From the NCBI RefSeq assembly GCF_011682045.1, contig NZ_VVIW01000007.1:124001-188000 (forward strand): a DNA stretch of 64,000 nucleotides. Reading direction: 5' to 3'. The stretch comes from Massilia aquatica. GTDB lineage: Bacteria > Pseudomonadota > Gammaproteobacteria > Burkholderiales > Burkholderiaceae_D. Position 1 is the first letter of the stretch. The number at the start of each line of letters is the position of its first letter. The notes under the pieces are model-generated. The model did no database searches, was not told the DNA's origin, and worked only from the letters and a program-made list of their open reading frames with translations. A program made the position numbers and the translations under genes. Below, piece by piece: positions 16,532 to 24,622 of this stretch.

Positions 16532-17028
16532 ATGAACCACTCGAGTTTTTCCGACGCCGAATTCGCCAGCAAGAAGAAGCTGACGCGGCGTGATCGTTTC
16601 CTGGCAGAGATCGAGGCAGCGGCACCTTGGCCTGCACTGATTGCAGCTCTGCTGCCTTACTATCTAAAGGGCGATGGACGTGGACGTCCGCCGCTTGGCT
16701 TGGAACGGATGCTGCGCATGTATATCCCAGCAATGCTTCGGCCTGTCGGACGAAGACATCGAAGATGCGATTTACGACAGCCAGGCAATCCGCGCCTTTG
16801 TTGGGGCGACCTCACGCATGAGTCGGCACCTGATGCGACCACGATGTCGAAGTTCCGACTACTGCTGGAGAACAACAACCTGGCACGCCGCATCTTCGAT
16901 TAAATCAACGGATACCTTGTCAGCAAAGGCTTGCTGATGCGCGAGGGAACCATCATTGATGTCACGTTGATCGCGGCGCCACCTTCTATCAAGAACAAGG
17001 ACGGCGAGCGTGATCCGGAAATGCACTA
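16532..17028 (+). pseudogene. IS5-family transposase, N-terminal part (interrupted)
   Basis: It begins MNHSSFSDAEFASKKKLTRR and reads through LGLERMLRMYI. A small deletion (atc-cca-gca for the expected atc-gcc-cag-caa) then shifts the frame to QQCFGLSDEDIEDAIYDSQ. The frame shifts back at DLTHESAPDATT, and a TAA replaces the expected Glu codon after RRIFD. The last codons, DPEMH then TAG, meet the IS630 insertion. The continuation is at 19691. Confidence 0.85.
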
Positions 17029-17033
17029 GTAGA

Positions 17034-17651
17034 TCATCCAGTTGATTGTGATGGATAGCAACGCGCCATCGTCGCTCTTGCGTGGCGCGACATGAATTGG
17101 CAACGGATCGGCGTGCCGCACTGATTGCGCGCATCTTGACAAGCGTTGACCAGTCTCGCCAGAGTGGTGATGGCTGAGGTACGGCGATCCAGGCACTGAC
17201 GCGACAGGGCAGCAAACTCAATTTCAGCCATGTTCAGCCAACTCCCATGCTTGGGCGTGTAGTGAAATTCAAGCTTTTTCAACAGGGAGTTCGCCTTTTC
17301 GGGAGGGAACGTGTCATATAACGATCCCGGTTTGTGCGTGTTCAAATTGTCCATGACTACCCGAATCACCTCGGCATGCGGATAGGTTTCCACAAGGAGC
17401 TCCATAGCGCGTGCAAAATCGGCCTTGGTACGTCGCTCGGTAACCCATGCTTCGCGCCGACCGGTCGCCGGTTCGCAAAACAGCATGATGTCGGCCACGC
17501 CGCAACGTACATATTCCGTATCTTCCCGCGCTGGCTGGCCTGGCTGCATTGGTTGAGCCGGTCTGGCGTCATCAATCAACTGCCGTGGCGTTTCATCGAA
17601 ACAGGTCACCGGTCGTTGGGCATCGTACGGGGCGTCATACAGGTCAAGCAC
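17034..17651 (-). pseudogene. IS630-family transposase, C-terminal DDE part
   Basis: It continues from the N-terminal piece as LDLYDAPYDAQRPVTCFDETP. The catalytic triad regions are CFDET (first Asp), VVMDNLNTH (second Asp) and HGSWLNMAEIEF (Glu). Deleting the IS3 element and one CAC copy gives an exact in-frame join (MEDV + LDLYDAPYD), so this lesion came from the IS3 insertion. Separate frameshifts lie in the N-terminal part. Confidence 0.85.
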
Positions 17652-17743
17652 TAAAGTGGACCCCACCGTCAAGACAATTCGCTCAATAATTTAAGCTATG
17701 GTCATGCCACTGTGTACAGCGGAACAGCGCTGTCCTGCCTTGC

Positions 17744-18724
17744 TTAATTTCCCACTCCAACGGCAGCGGAATTGACTGCGGCTTGCTCCCGGCAGGGCGG
17801 GGTTTGGGGCGGAGCCCCATGCCGCACCGTTGCACCCGAAGTTGCCACCGCCACCGCCAAGCCGCTGCTGTATTTGTCCACGATCATCGCGCCACCGCCT
17901 TTGCCACTGGCATATACCACGTCCGGCGTTTGGTAGTTCAACGACTGGTGCGGCCGTTCCTCGTTGTAGAAGGCAAAGTAGCGCGTGAGCCCGACCGTTA
18001 GGTCGCCCATCGTCGCGTACCCGTTGAGGTATACGTCCTCGTGCTTGACATTGCGCCACAGGCGCTCAACGAAGATGTTGTCCAGTGCCCGACCCCGCCC
18101 GTCCATGCTGATCGCCACGCCTTCCCGCAGCAACACGCCGGTGAATGCCTGGCTCGTGAACTGGACGCCTTGATCGGTGTTGAAGATGTCCGGCTTGCCG
18201 TGACCAATCAACGCCTCTTCCAGGCAGTCCACGCAGAACGAAGCATCCATGCTGTTACTGATACGCCAGGACAGCACGCGCCGCGAATACCAGTCGATCA
18301 CCGCCACCAAGTAAGCGAAGCCCCGCGCCAGCCTGATGTACGTGATGTCGGTACTCCACACGTGGTTGGGCCGGACCACCGCCACGCCGCGCAGCAAGTA
18401 CGGATACACCTTGTGCCCCGGATGTCGGACCGTCGTGCTTGGACCGGGCGCCATCCCCGCCAGACCCGTCACGCGCATCAGGCGCTGCACCCGCTTGCGG
18501 TTCACCAACCAGCCCTGTCGCAGCAGGATCACCACCATCCGCCGGCTGCCGTAGAACGGGTGCTGGGTGTACTCCTCGTCGATCAACCCGCACAGCACCA
18601 GATCGTTCTCGTCGGCGGCCAGCTCAGCGCGCGGCCGATACACCGTCGCCCGCGACACGCCGGCCAGGTCGCACTGGCGTACCAGCGGCACCTCGCTCTC
18701 ACGCTCAATCCAGCCCAACCGCAC
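17744..18724 (-). CDS. IS3-family OrfB (DDE transposase domain)
   Basis: 326 residues in the -1 frame relative to OrfA. The integrase core has all three catalytic positions: STDITYI, FNTDQGVQFTS and VERLWRNVKHEDVY. HTH-like sequence RQCDLAGVSRATVYR and the motif EEYTQHPFYGSRRM precede it. The ~50-residue tail after VVYASG is low in recognisable features. No stop or frameshift is visible other than the programmed one, so the transposase may be active. Confidence 0.92.
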   Translation of the reverse strand: MRLGWIERESEVPLVRQCDLAGVSRATVYRPRAELAADENDLVLCGLIDEEYTQHPFYGSRRMVVILLRQGWLVNRKRVQRLMRVTGLAGMAPGPSTTVRHPGHKVYPYLLRGVAVVRPNHVWSTDITYIRLARGFAYLVAVIDWYSRRVLSWRISNSMDASFCVDCLEEALIGHGKPDIFNTDQGVQFTSQAFTGVLLREGVAISMDGRGRALDNIFVERLWRNVKHEDVYLNGYATMGDLTVGLTRYFAFYNEERPHQSLNYQTPDVVYASGKGGGAMIVDKYSSGLAVAVATSGATVRHGAPPQTPPCREQAAVNSAAVGVGN

Positions 18725-18732
18725 AGCGCCGC

Positions 18733-19023
18733 TTACAGGCCTGACTTTTTTTTAAGCCAATCAAGCTCCATCTTCAGGCGCCCGATCTCGCCGTACAAAC
18801 GGTCCTCGCTCTCGTGCTCCAGCTCCACCTTGGGGCCGCGCTTGCCTTCGAACAGCGAGCCGGCGTTGGCCAGAATCTCCTTCTTCCACTGACTCACCAT
18901 CACTGGATGAACGCCATGCAGTTGCGCTATCTCGTTGACCGTCTTGACCCCGCGTACTGCCTCCAAACCCACCTTCGCTTTAAACTCCGCGCTGTGCACT
19001 TTCCGCTTCTTTGCTTCCGTCAT
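18733..19023 (-). CDS. IS3-family OrfA (helix-turn-helix protein)
   Basis: About 96 residues from the ATG at 19023. The sequence KKRKVHSAEFKAKVGLEAV, then EIAQLHGVHPVMVSQWKKEIL, is the DNA-binding HTH of IS3 OrfA, followed by a leucine-zipper-like helix ending in DWLKKKSGL. The A8 run at 18746-18753 near its end is a -1 slippery sequence that would join it to OrfB as the OrfAB transposase. Confidence 0.92.
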   Translation of the reverse strand: MTEAKKRKVHSAEFKAKVGLEAVRGVKTVNEIAQLHGVHPVMVSQWKKEILANAGSLFEGKRGPKVELEHESEDRLYGEIGRLKMELDWLKKKSGL

Positions 19024-19090
19024 TACCGGCCATCCTCCGTTGAGGACCATAGCTTAAACTGCTGTCTCAAATCGTGGGTCCACTATACAC

Positions 19091-19585
19091 ATCTTCCATG
19101 GCAGCGACAAAATCGCCACTTACTTCGGGTGTGCACCATTCCCGTTTTTGCTATGGCTTGAGGTCGTTTTTTTGAGGTAGGATCGCACCGTCTCCGGTGA
19201 AATCGAATCGGCCAGTCCCAGCTCCACCACTCGCCCGGCTAGCAATTTGAGTATCCAGCGCGCATGCTTCTCGTCGGGGGTACTGCACGCTTCGGCAATC
19301 AATCGGGCTTGCGTGTGCTCGTCGAGCTTCAATTGCGCGCCTGGTCGCGGCCTATCCACCAGCGCCGCCTCCACGCCTTCCTCCGCGCAATGCTTGCGCA
19401 CACGATCCACCGTCGCGCTGCCAACGCCGAGCGCATCAACAATTTCGGCGTTCGTCCGACCTTCGTGGCTCAACAACAGAATGCGTGCACGCGTCAGCTT
19501 ACGCGCGGCATGTTTCCCCCTTGCTCAACAACTCTGTTAATTGCTCACGTTCCGATTCTGTCAGGATAATTCGATATTTCAACAT
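19091..19585 (-). pseudogene. IS630-family transposase, N-terminal part
   Basis: It starts at ATG 19585 (MLKYRIILTESEREQL). A run of five G near 19520 shifts the frame relative to the family sequence KHAARKLTRARILLLSHEGRT. The helix-turn-helix NAEIVDALGVGSATVDRVRKH follows, with VDRPRPGAQLKLDE. A second one-base shift occurs near 19130, where AHPEVSGDFVAAMEDV should be read. The IS3 element interrupts directly after MEDV. Confidence 0.85.
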
Positions 19586-19690
19586 GACGTCACTCCAGTA
19601 AAAATGCACACGGAGCTTAGACATCAAAATATTGACTCTGTTTAGTCGGGTCTGCTGGCAAACTATCACATCCAGTTAGACGATCTACTA

Positions 19691-20176
19691 GTCCAAAAAG
19701 GGGAATGACTGGCGCTTCGGCATGAACGCTCATGTCGAAATAGACATGGCCACCGGACTGGTTCATTCGGTCGTCGGCACGGCTGGTAACGCGTCCGACG
19801 TAACTCAGGCGCATGCGCTGTTGCATGGCGGCGAGATGGCTGTGCTGGGCGATGCGGGCTATCAAGGCGTGGCCAAGCCTCCTGAGAATACCGGCAAAGC
19901 GATTGACTGGCACTCGGCAATGCGGTCTGGATTGCGCAAGGCGCTCAAGAAAAACCGGCCGGGTGTGTAAAAGAAAAACTGGAACATACGAAGGCAAGTG
20001 TGCGCGCCAAAGTTGAGCATTGCTTCCACGTGATCAGGTGCCTGTCTGAGCATTGCAAGACACGCTATCGCGGCTTGGCAAAGAACACAGCAACAGCTGT
20101 TCTCACTGTTTGCCGTCACCAACCTTGTGTTGAGCCGCAGGTTCTTTGGCCGACAGCACACTCAAGTTGCGTCCTA
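19691..20176 (+). pseudogene. IS5-family transposase, C-terminal part
   Basis: Continuation of the piece ending at 17028: KKGNDWRFGMNAHVEIDMATGLVHSVVGTAG, then HALLHGGEMAVLGDAGYQGV, KALKKNRPGV and, after a stop, the VRAKVEHCFHVIR...RYRGLAKNTA region. A frame change follows LAKNTA, so the end is degraded. The remaining bases to 20316 are non-coding IS end. Confidence 0.85.
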
Positions 20177-20418
20177 TGCGCGGCGCATGGGGGAAATCCG
20201 TTCGAATCAGTCAATTTCGCGCTTTCGGCGAATTTCATTCTGAAAGTTGGCGCCGAAAAGTCGTGCCGAAAAACACGTCTCTGATTGTCTTAGAAACCGA
20301 TTAAATCAGCACTTTCCTACCTGCGTAATCGTTGGTATCGCGTATGGCGGCGCCGTGCAAAAACACGCATCCCGCACATCCCGTACAATCGCCTTTTGCC
20401 CCAAGCGAGCCCTATCCC

Positions 20419-21399
20419 ATGCGTGCCATCGATATCAAGCAGCCCGGTCCTCCCGATGTATTGCAACTGTGCGAGCGTCCCGTTCCTGAGCTGAAAGCCG
20501 GCGAAGTGCTGATCCGCGTGCACGCGGCCGGCATCAACCGCCCCGACGTGCTGCAACGCCTCGGCCATTATCCGGTCCCGCCCGGCGCGTCCGACATCCC
20601 CGGCCTCGAAGTGGCGGGCGAGATCGTCGGCGGCGACCTGTCCGGCAGCGATTTCAATAAAGGCGACATGGTCTGCGCCCTGGTCCAGGGCGGCGGCTAC
20701 GCCGAATACTGCGCCGCGCCGCTGCAACAGTGCCTGCCGGTGCCGGCCGGCCTGTCCGCGCTCGAAGCGGCGTCGCTGCCGGAAAACTTCTTTACGGTCT
20801 GGAGCAATGTGTTCGACCGCGCCAAGCTGTCCGGCAACGAGACCTTGCTGGTGCAGGGCGGCACTTCCGGCATCGGCGTGAGCGCGATCCAGCTCGCCGC
20901 CGCGCTCGGCCACCGCGTGTTCGCCACCGCCGGCAGCGCCGACAAGTGCCGCGCCACCGAGTCGCTCGGCGCCGAACGCGGCATCGACTATAAAACCGAG
21001 GATTTCGGCGCGGTCGTCAAGTCGCTCACCGACAACAAGGGCGTCGACGTGATCCTCGACATGGTCGGCGGCGACTACCTCCCGCGCGAAATCGATTGCC
21101 TGGCCGACGATGGGCGCATCGCCCTGATCGCGCTGCTGGGCGGCGCCAAGGCCAATATCGACCTCGGCCAGGTGCTGCGCCGGCGCCTCTCCATCTCCGG
21201 CTCGACCCTGCGCCCGCGTCCGGTCGCCTTTAAAGGCGCCATCGCCGCCAGGCTGCGCGACAAGGTCTGGCCGCTGATAGAAGCAGGCAAGATCCGCCCG
21301 GTGATTTTCAAGACTTTTCCACTCGAACAGGCCGCCCAGGCGCACGCCCTGATGGAGAGTTCTACCCATATCGGGAAGATCATGTTGCAAGTGCTGTGA
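20419..21399 (+). CDS. NAD(P)H quinone oxidoreductase, zinc-independent MDR family
   Basis: 326 residues of the medium-chain dehydrogenase/reductase superfamily, quinone-oxidoreductase/PIG3 (TP53I3) type. The GroES-like domain shows AAGINRPDVLQRLGHYP. The nucleotide-binding fold has LVQGGTSGIGVSAIQLAAALG (the family AxxGGVG motif with Ser/Gly). No structural-zinc cysteine loop is present. It probably reduces quinones with NADPH in the cytosol. The ATG at 20419 starts at the conserved MRAIDI. It stands just upstream of tpiA, a position common in related genomes. Confidence 0.88.
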   Translation: MRAIDIKQPGPPDVLQLCERPVPELKAGEVLIRVHAAGINRPDVLQRLGHYPVPPGASDIPGLEVAGEIVGGDLSGSDFNKGDMVCALVQGGGYAEYCAAPLQQCLPVPAGLSALEAASLPENFFTVWSNVFDRAKLSGNETLLVQGGTSGIGVSAIQLAAALGHRVFATAGSADKCRATESLGAERGIDYKTEDFGAVVKSLTDNKGVDVILDMVGGDYLPREIDCLADDGRIALIALLGGAKANIDLGQVLRRRLSISGSTLRPRPVAFKGAIAARLRDKVWPLIEAGKIRPVIFKTFPLEQAAQAHALMESSTHIGKIMLQVL

Positions 21400-21427
21400 T
21401 CGCCTGGCAACTGACCCCGGCCTTTGT

Positions 21428-21456
21428 TTGACCGACATCGGATCGGGGGTTAAAAT
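21428..21456 (+). promoter_or_regulatory. Sigma70 promoter of tpiA-secG
   Basis: TTGACC (21428-21433), a 17-base spacer, then TAAAAT (21451-21456), 26 bases before the tpiA start. The spacing is ideal and the boxes are each one or two bases from consensus. Confidence 0.7.
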
Positions 21457-21482
21457 AGCGGGTTAATTAAATCTGGGCTACT

Positions 21483-22238
21483 ATGCGTCGCAAACTCGTC
21501 GTAGGAAATTGGAAGATGAACGGCAGCCGTGCCGCGAATGCCAGCCTGTTGGCCGGCATCGTCGCGGGCGTGAATGCCGCCGCCATCCCGAACGCCGCTT
21601 GCGCCGTGTGCGCGCCGGCCCCTTATCTGGCCCAGTGCCAGGACGTGCTGGCCGGCGGCCCGGTGGCGTGGGGCGCGCAGGATGTCTCGGCCCAGCCGGG
21701 CGGCGCCTACACCGGCGAAGTCGCGGCCTCGATGCTGGCCGATTTCGCCTGCACCTACGTCATCGTCGGCCACTCCGAGCGGCGCGCCTATCATGGCGAA
21801 AGCAGCGGGCTGGTGGCTAAAAAGGCTGTCGCCGTGCTCGACGCGGGCATGACCCCGATCGTGTGCGTCGGTGAAACGCTGGCCGAACGCGATGCCGGCC
21901 AGACCGTGGCTGTGGTATCAAGCCAGCTCGGCGCCGTGCTCGACCTGGTGGGCGAGCGCGTGGCGAATATCGTCGTCGCCTACGAGCCGGTATGGGCGAT
22001 CGGCACCGGCAAGACCGCCACGCCGGCCATGGCCCAGGAAGTCCACGCCCAGCTGCGCGCGCAGCTGACGGCAAAGAATGCAGTAGCGGCCGAGACAGTG
22101 CAGATTTTGTACGGCGGCAGCATGAAGCCCGATAACGCCCTTGAATTGATGGCCCAGCCAGATATCGACGGCGGCCTGATCGGCGGGGCGGCATTGAAGG
22201 CGGCGGATTTCCTCGCCATTCTTCATGCGGCCAATTGA
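21483..22238 (+). CDS. tpiA: Triosephosphate isomerase
   Basis: 251 residues, full length for the family. It interconverts dihydroxyacetone phosphate and glyceraldehyde 3-phosphate in glycolysis and gluconeogenesis. Visible motifs are VVGNWKMNG (catalytic Lys near residue 11), VIVGHSERR with the electrophilic His, [14 protein letters not shown] with the catalytic Glu and flexible loop 6, and [10 protein letters not shown] for phosphate binding. secG follows after 36 bases. Confidence 0.97.
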   Translation: MRRKLVVGNWKMNGSRAANASLLAGIVAGVNAAAIPNAACAVCAPAPYLAQCQDVLAGGPVAWGAQDVSAQPGGAYTGEVAASMLADFACTYVIVGHSERRAYHGESSGLVAKKAVAVLDAGMTPIVCVGETLAERDAGQTVAVVSSQLGAVLDLVGERVANIVVAYEPVWAIGTGKTATPAMAQEVHAQLRAQLTAKNAVAAETVQILYGGSMKPDNALELMAQPDIDGGLIGGAALKAADFLAILHAAN

Positions 22239-22274
22239 ACTATTATTGTTGTTAAACTTGGAATGGAATAAGCA

Positions 22275-22748
22275 ATGAACACGTTGTTCAATCTGGTAGT
22301 TGTTGTACAGGTTCTTTCCGCTCTGGCGATCATCGGCCTGGTATTGCTGCAGCATGGCAAGGGCGCCGATATGGGCGCGGCCTTCGGTTCCGGCGCATCC
22401 GGCAGCCTGTTCGGCGCCACCGGCTCGTCGAACTTCATGTCGAAGTCGACCGGCGTTGCCGCCGCGGTGTTTTTCGGCGCCACCCTGGGCCTGGCGTATT
22501 TCGCCAAGGGCCACACCGCCGTCAATGGCGGCCTGATGGACCGCGCTGCCGTGACCGCACCAGCCCCGGTGACCGGTTCGGCCGCCATCCCGACCGCAGC
22601 ACCCGTGGTCACGCCAGCAGCACCGGCAGCACCGGCAGCAGCGCCTGCGCCAGCCCCGGCGCCTGCCACTCCGGCGGCTGATGCAGCCGCCCCGGCAGCC
22701 GCTCCGGCAAATGTTCCTGTGACCCCTGCTAATCAGCTGCCAAAGTAA
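22275..22748 (+). CDS. secG: Preprotein translocase subunit SecG with extended Ala/Pro tail
   Basis: 157 residues. The first ~80 form the SecG core with two membrane helices (LVVVVQVLSALAIIGLVLLQ and the GVAAAVFFGATLGLAYF segment) and the conserved loop GKGADMGAAFGSGASGSLFGA. SecG stabilises the SecYEG channel and assists SecA-driven export. The last ~55 residues are almost only Ala, Pro, Val and Thr, longer than the tail of the E. coli protein, and probably disordered in the cytoplasm or periplasm. Confidence 0.95.
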   Translation: MNTLFNLVVVVQVLSALAIIGLVLLQHGKGADMGAAFGSGASGSLFGATGSSNFMSKSTGVAAAVFFGATLGLAYFAKGHTAVNGGLMDRAAVTAPAPVTGSAAIPTAAPVVTPAAPAAPAAAPAPAPAPATPAADAAAPAAAPANVPVTPANQLPK

Positions 22749-22872
22749 ACGTTTTCTGTTAGAATACTGCCCTCGCACAGAGTATTAGTGCAGGCAGTAA
22801 GGCTGCATATTGGCCTGTATCAAATGGTTGTAAAGTTTTTCTGTTTTATCCTTGTTTTCGCGCAATTTTGCA

Positions 22873-22902
22873 TTGAATACTGTGATGTAACAATGTTAGA
22901 AT
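22873..22902 (+). promoter_or_regulatory. Promoter of the tRNA-Leu gene
   Basis: TTGAAT (22873-22878), an 18-base spacer and TAGAAT (22897-22902), ending 12 bases before the mature tRNA 5' end. Confidence 0.6.
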
Positions 22903-22914
22903 AGCGGACTCAAT

Positions 22915-23001
22915 GCCGACGTGGTGAAATTGGTAGACACGCTATCTTGAGGGGGTAGTGGGCGAAAGCCTGTGCGAGTTCGAGTCTCGCCGTCGGCACC
23001 A
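22915..23001 (+). tRNA. tRNA-Leu (anticodon GAG)
   Basis: 87 bases including an encoded CCA end. The acceptor stem GCCGACG / CGTCGGC is fully paired, and the discriminator base is A. The anticodon stem CTATC / GGTAG holds the loop TTGAGGG, giving anticodon GAG. A long variable arm (TGGGCGAAAGCCTG) and the T arm GCGAGTTCGAGTCTCGC complete a class II tRNA. The sequence closely follows the E. coli tRNA-Leu(GAG) layout. Confidence 0.97.
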
Positions 23002-23008
23002 AGAATAT

Positions 23009-23062
23009 AAAAGCCAGCAAGGTTGCATAAGCGAACATGTTTATGCCTAAGCTGGCTTTTTT
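23009..23062 (+). terminator. Rho-independent terminator of the tRNA-Leu transcript
   Basis: AAAAGCCAGC (23009-23018) pairs with GCTGGCTTTT (23051-23060). An inner stem GCATAA / TTATGC strengthens it, and a T run follows. It separates the tRNA from the nuo operon. Confidence 0.85.
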
Positions 23063-23173
23063 GCGAGGATCAGTCGTACGGTCCTGGTGGCAAGGTTCAA
23101 GCCAGGTTCGTGCGGTAGGGCGCTGCGACACGCAGTGTTTCATTAACCGATCGTTCAAGATAGGCTCCATCAA

Positions 23174-23533
23174 GTGAACCTCGATAATTACTTCCCCGTC
23201 CTGTTGTTCATCCTGGTTGGCATCGGTGTCGGTGTCGTCCCGCAGGTCCTGGGATATCTGCTCTCTCCCCATAAGCCCGATTCCGCCAAGCTGTCGCCTT
23301 ACGAGTGCGGCTTCGAAGCGTTCGAAGACGCGCGCATGAAGTTCGACGTCCGCTACTATCTGGTGGCAATCCTGTTTATTTTGTTTGATCTGGAAACGGC
23401 ATTCTTCTTCCCATGGGGCGTTTCCATGCGTGAACTGGGCTGGTCCGGCTTCGTGACGATGATGGTCTTCATCGCCGAGTTTGTGGTCGGTTTTTGGTAT
23501 ATCTGGAAGAAAGGTGCCCTTGATTGGGAATAA
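23174..23533 (+). CDS. nuoA: NADH-quinone oxidoreductase subunit A
   Basis: 119 residues starting with GTG. Three membrane helices and the conserved loop [33 protein letters not shown]-type region (split here: [23 protein letters not shown]) are diagnostic. It is a membrane-arm subunit near the quinone site of proton-pumping complex I. First gene of the 14-gene nuo operon; nuoB follows after 3 bases. Confidence 0.96.
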   Translation: MNLDNYFPVLLFILVGIGVGVVPQVLGYLLSPHKPDSAKLSPYECGFEAFEDARMKFDVRYYLVAILFILFDLETAFFFPWGVSMRELGWSGFVTMMVFIAEFVVGFWYIWKKGALDWE

Positions 23534-23536
23534 GCC

Positions 23537-24013
23537 ATGTCAATTGAAGGCGTATTAAACGAAGGTTTCATCACCACGACAGCAGACAAGCTGATCAACT
23601 GGGCGCGTACCGGGTCGATGTTCCCGATGACGTTCGGCCTGGCTTGCTGCGCAGTCGAAATGATGCACACGGGCGCGGCCCGCTACGACATGGACCGCTT
23701 CGGCGTCGTGTTCCGTCCCTCGCCGCGCCAGTCCGACGTGATGATCGTCGCCGGCACGCTGTGCAATAAAATGGCGCCGGCCCTGCGCAAGGTCTACGAC
23801 CAGATGCCGGAACCGCGCTGGGTCATCTCGATGGGCTCGTGCGCCAACGGCGGCGGCTACTATCACTATTCGTATTCGGTGGTGCGCGGTTGCGACCGCA
23901 TCGTGCCGGTCGATGTCTACGTGCCGGGCTGTCCGCCGACCGCTGAAGCGCTGCTGTACGGGATTCTGCAACTGCAGAACAAGATCAAGCGCACCAATAC
24001 CATCGCACGTTAA
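23537..24013 (+). CDS. nuoB: NADH-quinone oxidoreductase subunit B
   Basis: 158 residues. It carries the terminal [4Fe-4S] cluster N2 that hands electrons to quinone: the tandem Cys37-Cys38 ([11 protein letters not shown]), Cys102 (GSCANGGG) and Cys132 (VPGCPPT) are all present. It sits at the junction of the peripheral and membrane arms. nuoC follows after 15 bases. Confidence 0.97.
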   Translation: MSIEGVLNEGFITTTADKLINWARTGSMFPMTFGLACCAVEMMHTGAARYDMDRFGVVFRPSPRQSDVMIVAGTLCNKMAPALRKVYDQMPEPRWVISMGSCANGGGYYHYSYSVVRGCDRIVPVDVYVPGCPPTAEALLYGILQLQNKIKRTNTIAR

Positions 24014-24028
24014 GAAGCGGTTTCCACC

Positions 24029-24622
24029 ATGACGACAAAACTCGAAGCCCTTGAACTCGCCCTGCGCACAGCACTGGGTGAGGGCGCCGCTATTACGGTG
24101 GCGCTGGGCGAAGTGACCGTAGTGGTCAAGGCCGCCGGCTATTACGCCGCGATGCAGACCCTGCGCGACGATCCCGCGCTCCATTTCGAACAATTGCTCG
24201 ACCTGTGCGGCGTGGATTACTCCACCTACGGCGAAGGCACCTGGGATGGCGCGCGTTTCGCGGCCGTCTCGCACCTGCTGTCGATCGAACACAACTGGCG
24301 CGTGCGCGTGCGCGTGTTTGCCGAAGACGACGATACCCCGGTACTCGCTTCCGTAGTCGAACTGTGGCGCGCCGCCAACTGGTACGAGCGCGAAGCGTTC
24401 GACCTGTACGGCATCCTGTTCGAAGGCCACAACGACCTGCGCCGCATCCTGACCGACTACGGCTTCATCGGCCATCCGTTCCGCAAGGACTTCCCGGTTT
24501 CCGGTTACGTCGAAATGCGCTACGACCCGGAACAGAAGCGCGTGATCTACCAAGCCGTGACGATCGAGCCGCGTGAAATCATTCCGCGCGTGATCCGCGA
24601 AGAAACCTACGGGATGAAATAA
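24029..24622 (+). CDS. nuoC: NADH-quinone oxidoreductase subunit C
   Basis: 197 residues, the 30-kDa subunit. Conserved blocks are [10 protein letters not shown], the region [19 protein letters not shown] and [14 protein letters not shown], which contact NuoD. It stays a separate gene, unlike the NuoCD fusion of E. coli. Its stop overlaps the nuoD start by one base (TAATG). Confidence 0.97.
   Translation: MTTKLEALELALRTALGEGAAITVALGEVTVVVKAAGYYAAMQTLRDDPALHFEQLLDLCGVDYSTYGEGTWDGARFAAVSHLLSIEHNWRVRVRVFAEDDDTPVLASVVELWRAANWYEREAFDLYGILFEGHNDLRRILTDYGFIGHPFRKDFPVSGYVEMRYDPEQKRVIYQAVTIEPREIIPRVIREETYGMK

Larger units (their letters stand above)
17652..19087 (-). mobile_element. IS3-family insertion sequence, apparently intact, nested in the IS630 element
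   Basis: About 1.44 kb. The terminal inverted repeats contain AGTGGACCC (left TAAAGTGGACCCC, right end reading inward TATAGTGGACCCAC). It is flanked by CAC at 17649-17651 and 19088-19090, a 3-base target duplication as expected for IS3. It holds orfA and orfB in the usual arrangement. Being innermost and unbroken, it is the youngest of the three insertions. Confidence 0.9.
17029..19688 (-). mobile_element. IS630-family element inserted in the IS5 copy and interrupted by an IS3 element
   Basis: The ends are inverted repeats beginning GTAGATC (GTAGATCATC at the left, GTAGATCGTC read inward from the right). They are flanked by TA at 17027-17028 and 19689-19690 within CTAG, the TA target duplication expected for IS630. 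Without the inner IS3 insertion the element would be about 1.2 kb. Its transposase gene is on the minus strand and is split at the IS3 element. Confidence 0.85.
16449..20316 (+). mobile_element. IS5-family element (right copy) split by nested IS630 and IS3 insertions
   Basis: Terminal inverted repeats GAAAAGTGCTGATTTAATCG (16449-16468) and its complement lacking one A (20298-20316). Both ends are flanked by CTA (16446-16448 and 20317-20319), consistent with a 3-base target duplication. The transposase gene is interrupted at 17028 by a 2.66-kb IS630 element and resumes at 19691. It lies in the same orientation as the related copy at 12240-13452, with the ATPase/HNH module between them. Confidence 0.85.

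Noticed and set aside
12240-20316. CRISPR array or retron reverse transcriptase beside the ATPase/HNH pair
   Set aside because: PtuA/PtuB-like genes can accompany retrons, so I looked for regular direct repeats and a reverse transcriptase motif (YxDD). None is present.
22915-23062. tRNA-Leu as an integration site of a mobile element
   Set aside because: The tRNA is followed directly by its terminator and the nuo operon; there is no integrase or repeated 3' end nearby.
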